From contig CM030359.1 of NCBI GenBank assembly GCA_017893485.1, forward strand, positions 32,368,430 through 32,432,429: a stretch of 64,000 nt of DNA, in the 5' to 3' direction. The notes under the pieces are model-generated. The model saw nothing but the letters and a program-made list of their open reading frames with translations, was not told the origin of the DNA and did no database searches. A program made the position numbers and the translations under genes. Source of the DNA: Hemerocallis citrina (taxonomy: Eukaryota; Streptophyta; Magnoliopsida; Asparagales; Asphodelaceae). The stretch's first letter is position 1. Each line of letters starts with the position of its first letter. Shown one piece after another: positions 29,301 to 38,381 of this stretch.

Positions 29301-32042
29301 TTCCCTCCGGACATCCCGAAGACCTCCTTCGTCACCAACCAAGGCCTCTACTGCTACCGAGTAATGCCGTTCGGTTTGAAGAACGCGGGCGCCACCTACC
29401 AGCGCCTCGTTAACAAGGTCTTTCAGCATCAGATCGGCCGAAATATGGAGGTGTACGTCGATGACATGCTCATCAAGAGCATCCACGGCACCGACCATGT
29501 AGCCGACCTCCAAGAGGCTTTCGGCGTGTTGAGGAAGTACAACATGCGGCTAAACCCGAACAAGTGTGCGTTCGGAGTCTCCTCTGGCAAGTTCCTCGGT
29601 TTCATGGTGAGCCAGCGGGGGATTGAAGCTAACCCCGAAAAGATCAAAGCCATATTAGACATGGCCCCGCCTCGGAACGTCAGAGAAGTGCAGAAGCTCA
29701 CCGGTCGGCTCGCAGCCATTGGTCGGTTCCTCTCCAAGTCAGGGGAAAAGTGCCTTCCCTTCTTCAAGGCACTCCGAGGCGCTAAGGGATTTGAATGGGG
29801 CGAGGCACAGCAAGCGTCGTTCGACCAGCTGAAAGCCTATCTGGTGAACCCCCCTCTGCTAAGTAAGCCGGTCTCAGGCGAGCCTCTCTTCCTCTACTTA
29901 GCAGCCTCCGAGCAGTCCCTGAGCGCTGTCCTGGTCAGAGAAGAGGGCCGGACCCAGAGGCCTATTTACTACGTGAGCAAGGTACTTCGGGATGCCGAGC
30001 TTCGTTATCCGAGGATAGAAAAGATAGCCTATGCCCTCGTCATGGCAGCAAGAAAGCTTCGGCCCTACTTCCAATCTCATTCAGTCATCGTCCTCACCGA
30101 TCAACCGCTCAAGCAAGTCCTCCATAAGCCCGAAACCTCGGGCCGGCTGATGAAGTGGTCGATAGAGCTGAGTCAGCACGACATCTCCTATCAGCCTCGG
30201 ACGGCAATTAAGGCGCAGGCCCTCGCCGACTTCATTGTAGAATCCACCATCCCTGAGGTCGGCCACGTCCCGAATGGACCCCCCATTTGGACAGTCTTTG
30301 TGGACGGATCCTCTTGCAGTGAAGGAAGCGGCACCGGCATTATCCTGAACGGCCCTGATAGCTTCGTCCTACAGTATGCGATCCGCATGAACTTCAAGGC
30401 CTCGAACAACGAGGCGGAGTACGAGGCCCTCATAGCTGGCCTCGGACTCGCACGAAGCGCTGGGGCGCAGCGCCTTCGGGTTCACAGTGACTCCCAACTA
30501 GTTGTGAATCAGGTCTTGGGCGAGTACGAGGCCCGGGATGAGCGAATGGCTAAGTACCTCGCCAAGGTCCGGGGTCTGATGGGTCAGTTCGAAGAAGCCG
30601 TCATCCAGCGTGTCCCCCGGGAGGAGAACTCACAGGCCGATGCTCTCTCCAAATTGGCTTCGTCCTCTCTGCAGGGTCTTGAACAGACCGTTCTGATCGA
30701 AGTCCTCTCCAAGCCGAGCATCGAAGACGAGACGCCTAGATCGATGGAGACATTGCCGGTCGCGCTGCAGGACAATTGGATGAAACCACTGGTGGAATTC
30801 TTAAGGGATGGAGTTCTGCCTCAAGATCCCAAAGAGGCGCGCCGAGTTAGAACCCGAGCCGAGCGCTATGTCTTAATCGAGGGCATCCTATACAAGCGCT
30901 CCTTCTCCCAAATAGACGGCCGACCATATCTACGATGCCTCTCTCCGGATCAGGCTGAATATGCCCTACAGGAGCTTCATGAAGGGATCGGCGGGGCACA
31001 CTCGGGATTTAGGTCCCTGGCACGAAAAGCTCTGAATTATGGGTACTTCTGGCCGACGCTTCTCCAAGACGCCGAGCGACACGTTCGGCAGTGCGGCTCC
31101 TGCCAGAAACACTCCAGCATCCGACGCCTCCCTCAAGCCAACCTCACCTCCCTATCGAGCCCTATCCCCTTCGCGATGTGGGGAATGGACCTGATAGGGC
31201 CTTTCCCTCCAGCTCCTGGTCAGCTCAAGTTTTTAGTCGTAGCTATCGACTACTTCTCGAAGTGGGTCGAGGCCGAGCCCCTCGCCACAATAACCGAGAA
31301 CAAAGTGGTGCAGTTCTTCTGGAAGAACATTATATGCAGATTCGGCGTCCCGCGCGTCCTCGTGACAGATAATGGGACCCAGTTCACTGGCTCAGCATTC
31401 CGAACCCTGTGCGACGACCTCATCATTCAACAGCGTTTCTCGTCCGTCTCGCACCCCCAGTCGAACGGACAAGCCGAGAACGCTAATAAGCAGATCCTTG
31501 CGGGGCTCAAGAAGAGGTTGGACAAGTGCTCCAAAGGACAGTGGGTTGACCAACTCCCTAATGTGTTGTGGAACTACCGCACAAGCAAGCGGACGCCCAC
31601 TGGACAGTCCCCTTTCAGCCTTACCTATGGGGCCGAGGCCGTAATACCCCTCGAGGTCGGTATCCCCTCCCCTCGGCTCATCGCCTTTGACGAAGCGCAG
31701 AATGCCAGGGAACTCAGAGGAAACTTGGACCTGATAGATGAACTGAGGGAAAGGGCATCGATTCGGCAGCAAAATTACAGAAGGAGAGTCGAGCTAGCCT
31801 ACAACAAGAAGGTCCGGCCCGCCAATCTCGAGCAAGGAGATCTGGTGTTGAGAAAGCTAGCCATATCCCTCCCCAGTCAGAAGGGCAAGCTAGCTCCGAA
31901 TTGGGAAGGGCCGTACCGAGTCACAAAAGTTGTTCGGCCTGGGGCATATCGACTTGAGGACATGGACGGTAGAGAGTTCCCGAGGACCTGGAATGCCGAT
32001 CACCTCCTGAAATACCAAGAGAGCGCCCCGGCGCCTCTCTAA
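26310..32042 (+). CDS. Retand-like gag-pol polyprotein, 1910 aa, intact
   Basis: Encodes all retrotransposition enzymes in one frame. The ATG at 26310 (MPPKKNRSKGSN) is preferred; the frame is open further upstream but that part lies in the LTR and primer site. Order by residue: basic, Arg/Ser/Pro-rich gag N-terminus (to about 280); gag core (about 290-375, with GSAREWYSRL); zinc knuckle Cys540-His543-His548-Cys553, with His in place of the usual second Cys; protease with DNGSS, Asp682; reverse transcriptase with YVDD at 1049-1052; Ty3-type RNase H (about 1187-1310); archaeal-type RNase H (Asp1332 in FVDGSS, then NEAEYEAL and HSDSQL); integrase with HHCC finger and Asp1627, Asp1687, Glu1723 (35 residues between the last two). 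No chromodomain follows. No stop or frameshift was seen. Confidence 0.96.
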   Translation: MPPKKNRSKGSNRVANPADPTEDTPVNPIPQSGLPPPTQPVQPQHPQQQPNNGPTGLNGQKLKQPIQDHVSVRNGSSDSMASHNPDLSLTLQNRQKENDLRTHLDERRARAGASRQRQGERSPRRRDRRRSPYRRGRAASPEHRRRRPRSPEDRHRARDREVPISRAEFLQFQETVLQALNARANNQNPPRIPTPPRIPSPRRRSRSPLQAPSRQQQYSPRRSEGYRHRSPRSPSYEEDSEGSYGYRRGDDAFDRRLHEVERRIVRMDREEESRAGTVRPNRPPFSRTIMEARIPRGFKPPQFETYSGESDPVDHVESFKTLMLIHQVSDAILCRTFPATLRGSAREWYSRLAPASIFSFEQFETLFITHFVSSRRAEKTSLSLLNLRQERGEKLRDYVKRFTAEVRSIASLDQSVATVAFQSNVLNSNLRSSLAKKPPTNFADLLLRCEKYIRAEEAESLPNFGGPSSGSKRKATEEEGAKKTMKDGGGQRRPPPRFEKFTPLTTNVSTILMEVEKEGVLPPAPRMHKPAKRRDKDKWCRYHRDHGHETNDCRALRDEIEALIRRGQLAKFVKANDRTDRNSPPPRGANKRSERREVTPEFEEERVLHMIHGGPMGGSSNATRKAFVREVNSVHSAPPPKGFGVPVSFSDADLEGVRTPHCDALVIDLRMANFKVQRILVDNGSSVNILFLSAFQGLQLSRDRLKPAGYTLHGFTGVPVTVEGVITLDVTAGSTPTTRTEPMDFMVVDVPAAYNVILGRPGLAALEAVPSAYHLKMKFPTRSGVGEVRGSQETARKCYMTSTGGPVLSLETLEIPEPKARPTSEPADELEEVLFSDEDPSRKFLVSKSLPTVLFSDLVRCIRGNRDLFAWSAADMPGISEDLLVHRLSVEPGCKPVQQKRRKFAPERQQAIKEEVDKLLKAKFIQEVNYPEWLSNVVMVKKSNGSWRICIDFTDLNKACPKDPFPLPNIDTLIDATSGHELLSFMDAFSGYNQIRMFPPDIPKTSFVTNQGLYCYRVMPFGLKNAGATYQRLVNKVFQHQIGRNMEVYVDDMLIKSIHGTDHVADLQEAFGVLRKYNMRLNPNKCAFGVSSGKFLGFMVSQRGIEANPEKIKAILDMAPPRNVREVQKLTGRLAAIGRFLSKSGEKCLPFFKALRGAKGFEWGEAQQASFDQLKAYLVNPPLLSKPVSGEPLFLYLAASEQSLSAVLVREEGRTQRPIYYVSKVLRDAELRYPRIEKIAYALVMAARKLRPYFQSHSVIVLTDQPLKQVLHKPETSGRLMKWSIELSQHDISYQPRTAIKAQALADFIVESTIPEVGHVPNGPPIWTVFVDGSSCSEGSGTGIILNGPDSFVLQYAIRMNFKASNNEAEYEALIAGLGLARSAGAQRLRVHSDSQLVVNQVLGEYEARDERMAKYLAKVRGLMGQFEEAVIQRVPREENSQADALSKLASSSLQGLEQTVLIEVLSKPSIEDETPRSMETLPVALQDNWMKPLVEFLRDGVLPQDPKEARRVRTRAERYVLIEGILYKRSFSQIDGRPYLRCLSPDQAEYALQELHEGIGGAHSGFRSLARKALNYGYFWPTLLQDAERHVRQCGSCQKHSSIRRLPQANLTSLSSPIPFAMWGMDLIGPFPPAPGQLKFLVVAIDYFSKWVEAEPLATITENKVVQFFWKNIICRFGVPRVLVTDNGTQFTGSAFRTLCDDLIIQQRFSSVSHPQSNGQAENANKQILAGLKKRLDKCSKGQWVDQLPNVLWNYRTSKRTPTGQSPFSLTYGAEAVIPLEVGIPSPRLIAFDEAQNARELRGNLDLIDELRERASIRQQNYRRRVELAYNKKVRPANLEQGDLVLRKLAISLPSQKGKLAPNWEGPYRVTKVVRPGAYRLEDMDGREFPRTWNADHLLKYQESAPAPL

Positions 32043-32132
32043 GTAACCCGAGGTGTCGCGCCATTCCTCTCCTTTAACTTATAACCTGTTCTATAAATTC
32101 TACTATGTAAAACGGTTCGCCGTCAAATATCA

Positions 32133-32138
32133 AATAAA
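32133..32138 (+). terminator. Candidate poly(A) signal after gag-pol
   Basis: AATAAA about 90 bases after the polyprotein stop codon, before the tandem array. A message ending here would not overlap the antisense gene. Position-based inference; full genomic transcripts must still read to the 3' LTR. Confidence 0.4.
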
Positions 32139-32189
32139 GAAAGCTCCATTTTGTTTTTGAATTTGCCTGTTTTTTTCCTCCCCTCTTAC

Positions 32190-32850
32190 TATACCGATGG
32201 TTCGGAGTCCAACACTCGGCTCGACTTTACCTCCTCGGTTCGTCTCCGGACGAACCAGGGGTAGATCGCCGTTCGGAATTGCTCCCACAGCCGTTGAACT
32301 ATACCGATGGTTCGGAGTCCAACACTCGGCTCGACTTTACCTCCTCGGTTCGTCTCCGGACGAACCAGGGGTAGATCGCCATTCGGAATTGCTCCCACAG
32401 CCGTTGAACTATACCGATGGTTCGGAGTCCAACACTCGGCTCGACTTTACCTCCTCGGTTCGTCTCCGGACGAACCAGGGGTAGATCGCCGTTCGGAATT
32501 GCTCCCACAGCCGTTGAACTATACCGATGGTTCGGAGTCCAACACTCGGCTCGACTTTACCTCCTCGGTTCGTCTCCGGACGAACCAGGGGTAGATCGCC
32601 GTTCGGAATTGCTCCCACAGCCGTTGAACTATACCGATGGTTCGGAGTCCAACACTCGGCTCGACTTTACCTCCTCGGTTCGTCTCCGGACGAACCAGGG
32701 GTAGATCGCCATTCGGAATTGCTCCCACAGCCGTTGAACTACACCGATGGTTCGGAGTCCAACACTCGGCTCGACTTTACCTCCTCGGTTCGTCTCCGGA
32801 CGAACCAGGGGCAGATCGCCGTTCGGAATTGCTCCCGCAGCCGTTGGACT
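32190..32850. repeat. 110-bp tandem repeat array, six units
   Basis: Six direct copies with a period of exactly 110 bp, starting near 32190, 32300, 32410, 32520, 32630 and 32740. Each contains TATACCGATGGTTCGGAGTC, TTCGTCTCCGGACGAACCAG and GAATTGCTCCCACAGCCGTT. Units differ at very few positions (an A/G difference after GATCGCC, for example); the last is slightly more divergent. The internal TTCGTCTCCGGACGAA is an inverted repeat that can form a hairpin. The ORFs read through it on both strands reflect the repeat, not genes. Confidence 0.95.
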
Positions 32851-32917
32851 ATGCCTAAGGTCCGGAACACGTATCCAGACCACTCTTGACTGACAGCCGA
32901 GGGTCGAAGGCAGACAT

Positions 32918-33125
32918 ATCCGGTCGGCATCCGAGCAAGTGCCTTCCCGAGCTGGTAAACGGGGAAAACACACTTCCCCCTCAACTTTCGCGCCTGATCT
33001 TCATCAGACGGCTCAGATCGTGCCACTCGCGCAAAACGACAAGATAACGTTTTCTTGGAAAACGAGCCACCTCGAGATCCGCGCCTACATTCAACAGCTC
33101 AGATCTCGCCACGTCGAAATAGCAC
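32918..33125. repeat. Dispersed module M1 of the Retand 3' region
   Basis: Contains GAGCAAGTGCCTTCCCGAGC, GCGCCTGATCTTCATCAGAC and GATAACGTTTTCTTGG. Related copies lie at 37745-37945 (M2), 39118-39342 (M3) and 39348-39512 (M4), all in the same direction. M1 and M2 bracket the antisense gene region. Confidence 0.75.
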
Positions 33126-33278
33126 TCTCGAGAACATCGCCGTGTCAGACCCACTAAGCGACAAATCGCCGCACCCCTGGGGATCCATTCGGCTAAATAG
33201 ACACACTCAGTTCAAATAGTTCGGCACGGCCAACACAGTTATAAACAAAGACAGACGTACAAAACACCGAAAGGGAAT

Positions 33279-33284
33279 TTTATT
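33279..33284 (-). terminator. Candidate poly(A) signal for the antisense transcripts
   Basis: AATAAA on the minus strand, about 90 bases beyond the last antisense ORF stop (33370-33372). Confidence 0.4.
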
Positions 33285-33369
33285 AAATATCGGCGTACAG
33301 TACAAAATAGGCCATTACAAAAGTGTCGGCAAACAAAACATACAACCCCCGACCCACTACACTTGTCTT

Positions 33370-33792
33370 TCATAAAAATGCATCCTCTCCATCTTGTTCG
33401 CCCTCCTCGGCAGACGGTTCCTCCGCCTCTCCTCGAAGCTTCGCCATTTCCGCCCGCAGCTGTCCCATCTCCGAGAGCAAGTCGTCTCGTTCGGCAATGA
33501 GTTTCGACTGAATGTGCCGAATACTTTTGACCCGAAGAGCATTGCTGAATGCGGTCTGCGAGTCCTCGTCCTCCCCTACGGGGCTCAGCTCGACGATCTT
33601 GCTCTCCAAGCGTTGTGTTTCGGCCTCCCGGAGACTGAGAACCAACGAAAGGTGATTCCACTCGCCCTCGGATCGGCGTAGCTTCAGATCGACACTCCTG
33701 GGGCTCAGAACCACCGTCCCAGAGGTCGCCTCGGATGCGGAGTCATCCTTCGGACGCCCGGAGTCCGATCCCTGGATCGCCGCGACAAGCTG
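33370..33792 (-). CDS. Antisense ORF, coiled-coil exon, downstream part
   Basis: On the minus strand an acceptor-like CTATTTTTCAG precedes CTTGTCGCGGCG (from about 33792), and the frame stays open to a stop at 33370-33372. The product has an acidic tail (EEPSAEEGEQDGEDAF) and heptad-like stretches (SEMGQLRAEMAKLRGEAEE), so it is a predicted coiled coil. It is probably the last exon of an antisense transcript starting further right, but I could not find a convincing donor in the preceding ORF. No enzymatic domain. Confidence 0.45.
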   Translation of the reverse strand, partial: QLVAAIQGSDSGRPKDDSASEATSGTVVLSPRSVDLKLRRSEGEWNHLSLVLSLREAETQRLESKIVELSPVGEDEDSQTAFSNALRVKSIRHIQSKLIAERDDLLSEMGQLRAEMAKLRGEAEEPSAEEGEQDGEDAFL

Positions 33793-33956
33793 AAAAATAG
33801 GAAAAACGAACAAAGCAGTTTCAATACAGTGCTGGAGACAAACACTTAAAAAGCTTTTCAGAATTTTTTGCATTCAGACATAATAGTGTTACAAACGGTC
33901 GACCGACCCTACAACTAAGTTATTACAACGGCCAACAGAAAGGGAAAGTGACATAA

Positions 33957-34904
33957 TCAAGTCCTCTTCGGAAGGGGAATGCTTCGGTTTAGGGAAACGC
34001 GAGGACGACGAGGCCGACCCTCTGAGCTCGACCCTAAACCAACGAAGCGCGACCCCCCTTCACTGCTAGTCCTAACAGCCGCGCCGACCGATGCCCCGCT
34101 CGACGAGACAGCCGTGCTGCTCTGAGCGTCAGTCGGACTCCGCCTGGTCGTTAGCGGGCGCGTCGCGAGTTCATAAAACGTGATCCCCCTCTCACTTTCC
34201 TCGCGAGTGCACGACGTGCTACGAACATTAGCCCTCTCCGGCGCAGGTTTAAGCGACGCGATCTCCTCCTCCAGTTCGATAATCCGATCCCTCAGGACGA
34301 CGTCCTTCGCCAATTTCTTTGATCGAGGGGCCTTCAACGACCCGGAGGCATTGGGACTATCAGTTGCGAGCCGCCGATAGTGGGTGACCTCAATCCCCCT
34401 ATCTATTGTGATCCTCCTGAGCATGTCGACTTCGGCCAATAGTCTCTTACGCTCAGCCAAGGCCCCCTCCAGCTCGGAGGCCATCTTCTCCCTCTCCGCC
34501 GAACACTCTCTCTCCGATAGCCCCAAGTGTTGTACCTCGGCCAAAAGATCGTCGTTCTTCTGCTCGGCGGCTTTAAGCTCCCCACGAAGCCGCTCAATTT
34601 CCCTTTCGGAACCAGGACCCTGGGAGCGCTTCCGGAGTTGATGCAACTCACGACAGTTCCTCCTCAGAACTGCCCTGACCTCCTCCGCCTGGCCGAGCAG
34701 GAGAAACCGCCTCTGCCGGCTGTCCGAAAGTTCACGCTTCAAACTGGCCAGTTCCTTCCGAAGGAAAACCAGCTCCATGACCGGACCAAACATCACCTGA
34801 AAAGCGGAAATAAATCCGAGGCCCAACAGTTGGAGAAATAAACGCACACTAAGTCCGAGGCTCAACACTTGGACAAATTTTTGGCCAAACAAAATACTTT
34901 TCAT
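33957..34904 (-). CDS. Antisense ORF, long coiled-coil protein
   Basis: A 315-codon frame. The more likely coding part begins after an acceptor-like CGCTTTTCAG near 34800 at MFGPVMELVFLRKELASLKR; the upstream 30-odd residues read through AT-rich, intron-like sequence. The body is heptad-rich (ELHQLRKRSQ, EREIERLRGELKAAEQKND, RIIELEEEIASLK) and the C-terminus is Ser/Arg-rich. No enzymatic domain. It may be a separate accessory ORF or further exons of the antisense gene. Function unknown. Confidence 0.5.
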   Translation of the reverse strand: MKSILFGQKFVQVLSLGLSVRLFLQLLGLGFISAFQVMFGPVMELVFLRKELASLKRELSDSRQRRFLLLGQAEEVRAVLRRNCRELHQLRKRSQGPGSEREIERLRGELKAAEQKNDDLLAEVQHLGLSERECSAEREKMASELEGALAERKRLLAEVDMLRRITIDRGIEVTHYRRLATDSPNASGSLKAPRSKKLAKDVVLRDRIIELEEEIASLKPAPERANVRSTSCTREESERGITFYELATRPLTTRRSPTDAQSSTAVSSSGASVGAAVRTSSEGGSRFVGLGSSSEGRPRRPRVSLNRSIPLPKRT

Positions 34905-34990
34905 TCAAAACAAAGGCGGTGGCCAGTCCGCAATAAGGCTTACAAAAAGAAAACAAAACCAAAAAGACTGAAAGTAGGAAGACAACCGAG

Positions 34991-37394
34991 TCAGGGGTCG
35001 ACCTTTTTGCCGCTCGGATTCGTCGACCCCTCGGCCTTGCCGTCGCCGTCACCCTCGCCCCCGCCTTCGCTCCAGCTCTCCTCCTCGGAGAGTTCCTCCT
35101 CCTCGCCCTCGGCTTCGGTCTCACCATCGCCTTTGGCGGGTTCCGTCTCACCATCGGGTCCGAGTAAACCCTCGGTGATCCCTTCTTCCCCCTCCACGGG
35201 CTCGTAAAAGTCATAGGAGGACGAGTCGAAGCCTGGGTTCTTCGCGGCTACATGGGTCAGGGCACGGCCGTAGGCGTCCAGCATATTCTGGATCATGTGC
35301 TGCACGGCCTCCTCTTGCACGGCCTTCTTCACCTCCTTCACCTTCCTCAGGTGGTTGGCCTTGATCCTCTCGGCTCTCTTCCGAGCAGTCTCCCCTTCCG
35401 ACCGAGCCTTGGCCAGCTCATCCTTCAGCTCGGTGACCTCCTTCTCGGCTCCCGACCGAGCGCTGGCCAGCTCCTCCTTCAGCTCGGCCACCTCCTTCTC
35501 AAACTTGGCCGCCGTATCCTTCGACGATTGGATAGCGTCGGCCAGCTTCTTCTCCAGGTCCTCCGCTTCGGCGACTCTCTTCGTCGAAGGAAGCAGCTCG
35601 GACTCAAGCCGCTTCGCCACTCGAACGCGCTCCGTCCTCTCCTTCTCCTTCTCCTAATCCTTCCTCGCCATCTCCTCGACCAGCCAACTGAAGTGGCAGA
35701 GGGTCTGGAAGAGAACAACGCGTTAAAATCCGAGCCCAAGGACTTAGAAAAAAATCCAAGGAAAAATATGAATGAAGAAGGGTTCGACACACTCACCGAC
35801 ATAGTGCTCCGGGCCTTCTGCATCACGTTGTCCCCTGCCATCCCGGCCCTCAGGGTCGCTCGGTCCTTCGGGGTCGGCAGGTGCCTCACTGCCTCCATAC
35901 AGATGTTCCCGTCGCCCAAAAAGCCGTCGACGTTCATCACCTGCCAATCAGGGACGAAGATCTGTTTATGACGCTCGGTCAAGATCTTCTCCGCGCCGGG
36001 GGTGAGTGGCGGAACCTGGAGGGACAGCGCATCGGCCACTCCGAACTCATTGCTCGACGGACCAGGAGCGTCCGCCTCCGGGGTAGGAGCAGGAGCATCC
36101 GGGGCCGAAGGATCGAGATCCACGACCCCACCCTGCTCGGGGACCGCGACCTTTGCCGAAGGGACAAGGACCTCAACCTCTCCCTCCTTCAGGACCGCAA
36201 CCTTCGGTTGATCGGCTGCCTTCACTACCGAGGCCTTCTTCGAAGCTCGGCTGTCCTGAGGCGCTGCCGACGGCCTCTTCTTCTTCTCCTGCTTGGACCT
36301 GCCCTTCGCCACCAGGGCCTTGTAATCGAGCTTCATGGTCTCTGCAAGAGTCGAACGAAAAAACTTAGAAAATTGAATGCAAACTTCACGGAGAGAAGTA
36401 TAAATACCAGAAGCGTACGAGGGTCGATCGGACTGAGACCCCCACGGAACAGTTGCTCTTCGGTGATATCCTTCCAGCTAAGCGTCGGCAGAGCAAGGAT
36501 CTTCTTCTGAACCTCGGTCTCTGCAGCGTTCAGCGGAATGTCTTTCTTTGTGCGCTTGGGTAGTCCGTCCGCCCAAACTGTCGGTATCACCCACGGCGTC
36601 AGATTCCGAACGAGGAAGTATTTGTCCTTCCAGTGTTTGATCGAGTCCGGATTCTCGATCAGCTTCACGCCCGGCCGGGGCGAAAGATAAAACCTCTTCT
36701 CGTCTTTCCTCGGCTGGACGGGTCGGAAGAGACTCCGAAAGAGGTACATGGTCGGCTTGGCACCGATCTCTTGGCATCGGAGGAGGAACGCCACAACTTG
36801 CCTCCATGTGTTCGGCATCAGTTGAGCGGGACTCAGACCATACCAAACCAGGACGTCAACCACGAACGGGTGGAGGGGAAAGCGAAGACCGGCAATGAGG
36901 GAGTCGACCGGAAAGACGCATATGTCCGGAGAGGACCCAGTGTTGGCTCGGAACCCCGGCCCAGGGAGGAGCAACGTGTACTCGAGAGGGATCTGGAAGC
37001 CCTCTCGGACCAGATGAAGGTCCCCTTCGGTAAGAGTCGATATCTTGCGATCGACCTCGGATAGCTCCCTAGGCTCGTTCTCCTCCACCAGTTTAGCCGT
37101 ACCTTGGGTGACCTTCTCCAAGATATCCTCAGTATAATCCCGGACTCCTCCCACGCTCGACACGGCGATGGGCTGCCGACCGAACTCCCCCGCTCTCTTC
37201 GGCGTCTCCACTATAGTAATTACGGCTTTGCCCTTTCGGGACTCCGCCGTGACTTCTTGGGGCACCTCGGCCACTCCGCCCTCCGCGTCTGGACGAACAA
37301 CGTCCTGCTCGCTCGGCTCCACTACTCCTTTCTCTTTCTCCCCTCGGCCAACGGCTTGCTCCGAGGCAGGGGTCTCAACCGAAATCTTAACCAT
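34991..37394 (-). pseudogene. Antisense accessory gene of the Retand element, Transposase_28-like
   Basis: Three exons on the minus strand: 37394-36408, 36339-35798 (possibly to 35797) and 35704-34991. Introns of 68 and about 92 bp are GT-AG and keep the frame, giving 747 residues. Exon 1 holds the conserved plant domain known from gypsy-type accessory proteins (Pfam Transposase_28 as I recall it; a search was not possible), with FPLHPFVVDVLVWYGLSPAQ and RRLFR-type blocks near residues 115-245. Exon 2 is Ala/Pro/Val-rich; exon 3 is coiled coil with a Glu/Ser/Gly-rich acidic tail. One in-frame TAG at 35654-35656 interrupts exon 3, where the surrounding codons suggest a C-to-T change at a Gln codon. 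Despite its name the domain has no known transposase activity. Antisense genes of this type are known in Tat elements such as Grande. Confidence 0.75.
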
Positions 37395-37585
37395 ATTTTC
37401 CTAAAGAGAGAAGGGAAAGAGACTGACCTTGAAGTGACAGCTACGGTCGGAAACTTCGCCGGAAGTAGGAACGCTACCGCGACAGCTAGCGACACCACCA
37501 GGGAGCTAAAGACCTCGAAGCAAAGTAAATACGAAAGAGAGAGAGTAAAAGTGAAAAGTGAAGACTTGGTCAAAGGGGGGTAAAG

Positions 37586-37593
37586 ATTTATAG
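37586..37593 (-). promoter_or_regulatory. TATA-like motif of the antisense gene
   Basis: CTATAAAT on the minus strand, about 190 bases upstream of the ATG at 37394 and followed by a CT/GA-rich leader. It would let the accessory gene be transcribed against gag-pol. No other support. Confidence 0.5.
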
Positions 37594-37744
37594 TGAAAAT
37601 GAGGCGCCTCTTGGACATCCAGAGCGACTTTTGGGCTACTCTCGAAGCATCTCGAAGGCCCACCACAAAGTCAACCAGCTCGGCAAGATGGGACGAGAAT
37701 CCGAGCTGCGAGCAAACCGAACGTGGCTGCAATAGAGTTCGCTC

Positions 37745-37945
37745 GGAATCCGTGCAAGTGCCTTCCCGAGCTGGTAAATGGGGAAAACTCCTTTCTCCCT
37801 CAACTTTCGCGCCTGATCTTCATCAGACGGTCCAAATCTCGCCGAGAGCACTAAACGACAAGATGGTGTTTTCATGGAGAACGCGCCCATCTCGAGATGC
37901 GTGTCAGCATCCGGCGGCTCAGATAGCGCCACGTCGCTCAGACAA
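37745..37945. repeat. Dispersed module M2
   Basis: Copy of M1 just upstream of the antisense promoter region, with GTGCCTTCCCGAGCTGGTAA, GCGCCTGATCTTCATCAGAC and CACGTCGCTCA. Confidence 0.7.
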
Positions 37946-38290
37946 TCGGAACCTGAAAATTTTTGATTATGTTTTAAGGCGCCGCCCTCGGCAGGCGCCC
38001 CCCGGGTCCCATGCTTTGGTCGGTATTACCCCGACAACAGGCCCCGGTCGGAAGCAGATCAGCACTCCCCCATCTCTAACTCCCCCGGGCTGACCTCCGT
38101 CAAAAGCCATCAGCCCGAGAAGGAAGACAGAGATGGGAGGGAACCCATCAACACTCAGAGGTAGAAAGAGACGCACCATCCCGAGCTAGTTGGTTGCAAC
38201 TGGAAGGCTCGGCTTGTCGAAAGACTCTAACAGCGGCGCCTTCACAGTTGCAACAAACGGACTCAGACGGCCCGGAGATCGACATCGGAC
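37946..38290. other. Retand spacer, no gene
   Basis: GC-rich spacer including CAGGCGCCCCCCGGGTCCC near 37993. Short ORFs on both strands show no family features. Confidence 0.5.
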
Positions 38291-38381
38291 AGGGGTCGTC
38301 ACTCTCCCACCAAGATCTCCGCCTACTTCGACACTCACTTCGGAGCAACCGAAGAAGGCAGAAGATCTTGGTGAGAGAACG

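Noticed and set aside
32190..32850. CRISPR-like array from the regularly spaced repeats
   Set aside because: Units are contiguous 110-bp tandem copies with no unique spacers, in a plant retrotransposon.
33213..33372. Plus-strand gene in the antisense region (several ORFs of 60-240 codons)
   Set aside because: These are complementary-strand shadows of the coiled-coil ORFs, with low-complexity Ser/Leu/Arg composition.
34991..37394. Transposase gene, from the domain name Transposase_28
   Set aside because: The domain is named for its presence in gypsy-type elements; no catalytic residues of a transposase are visible and its role is unknown.
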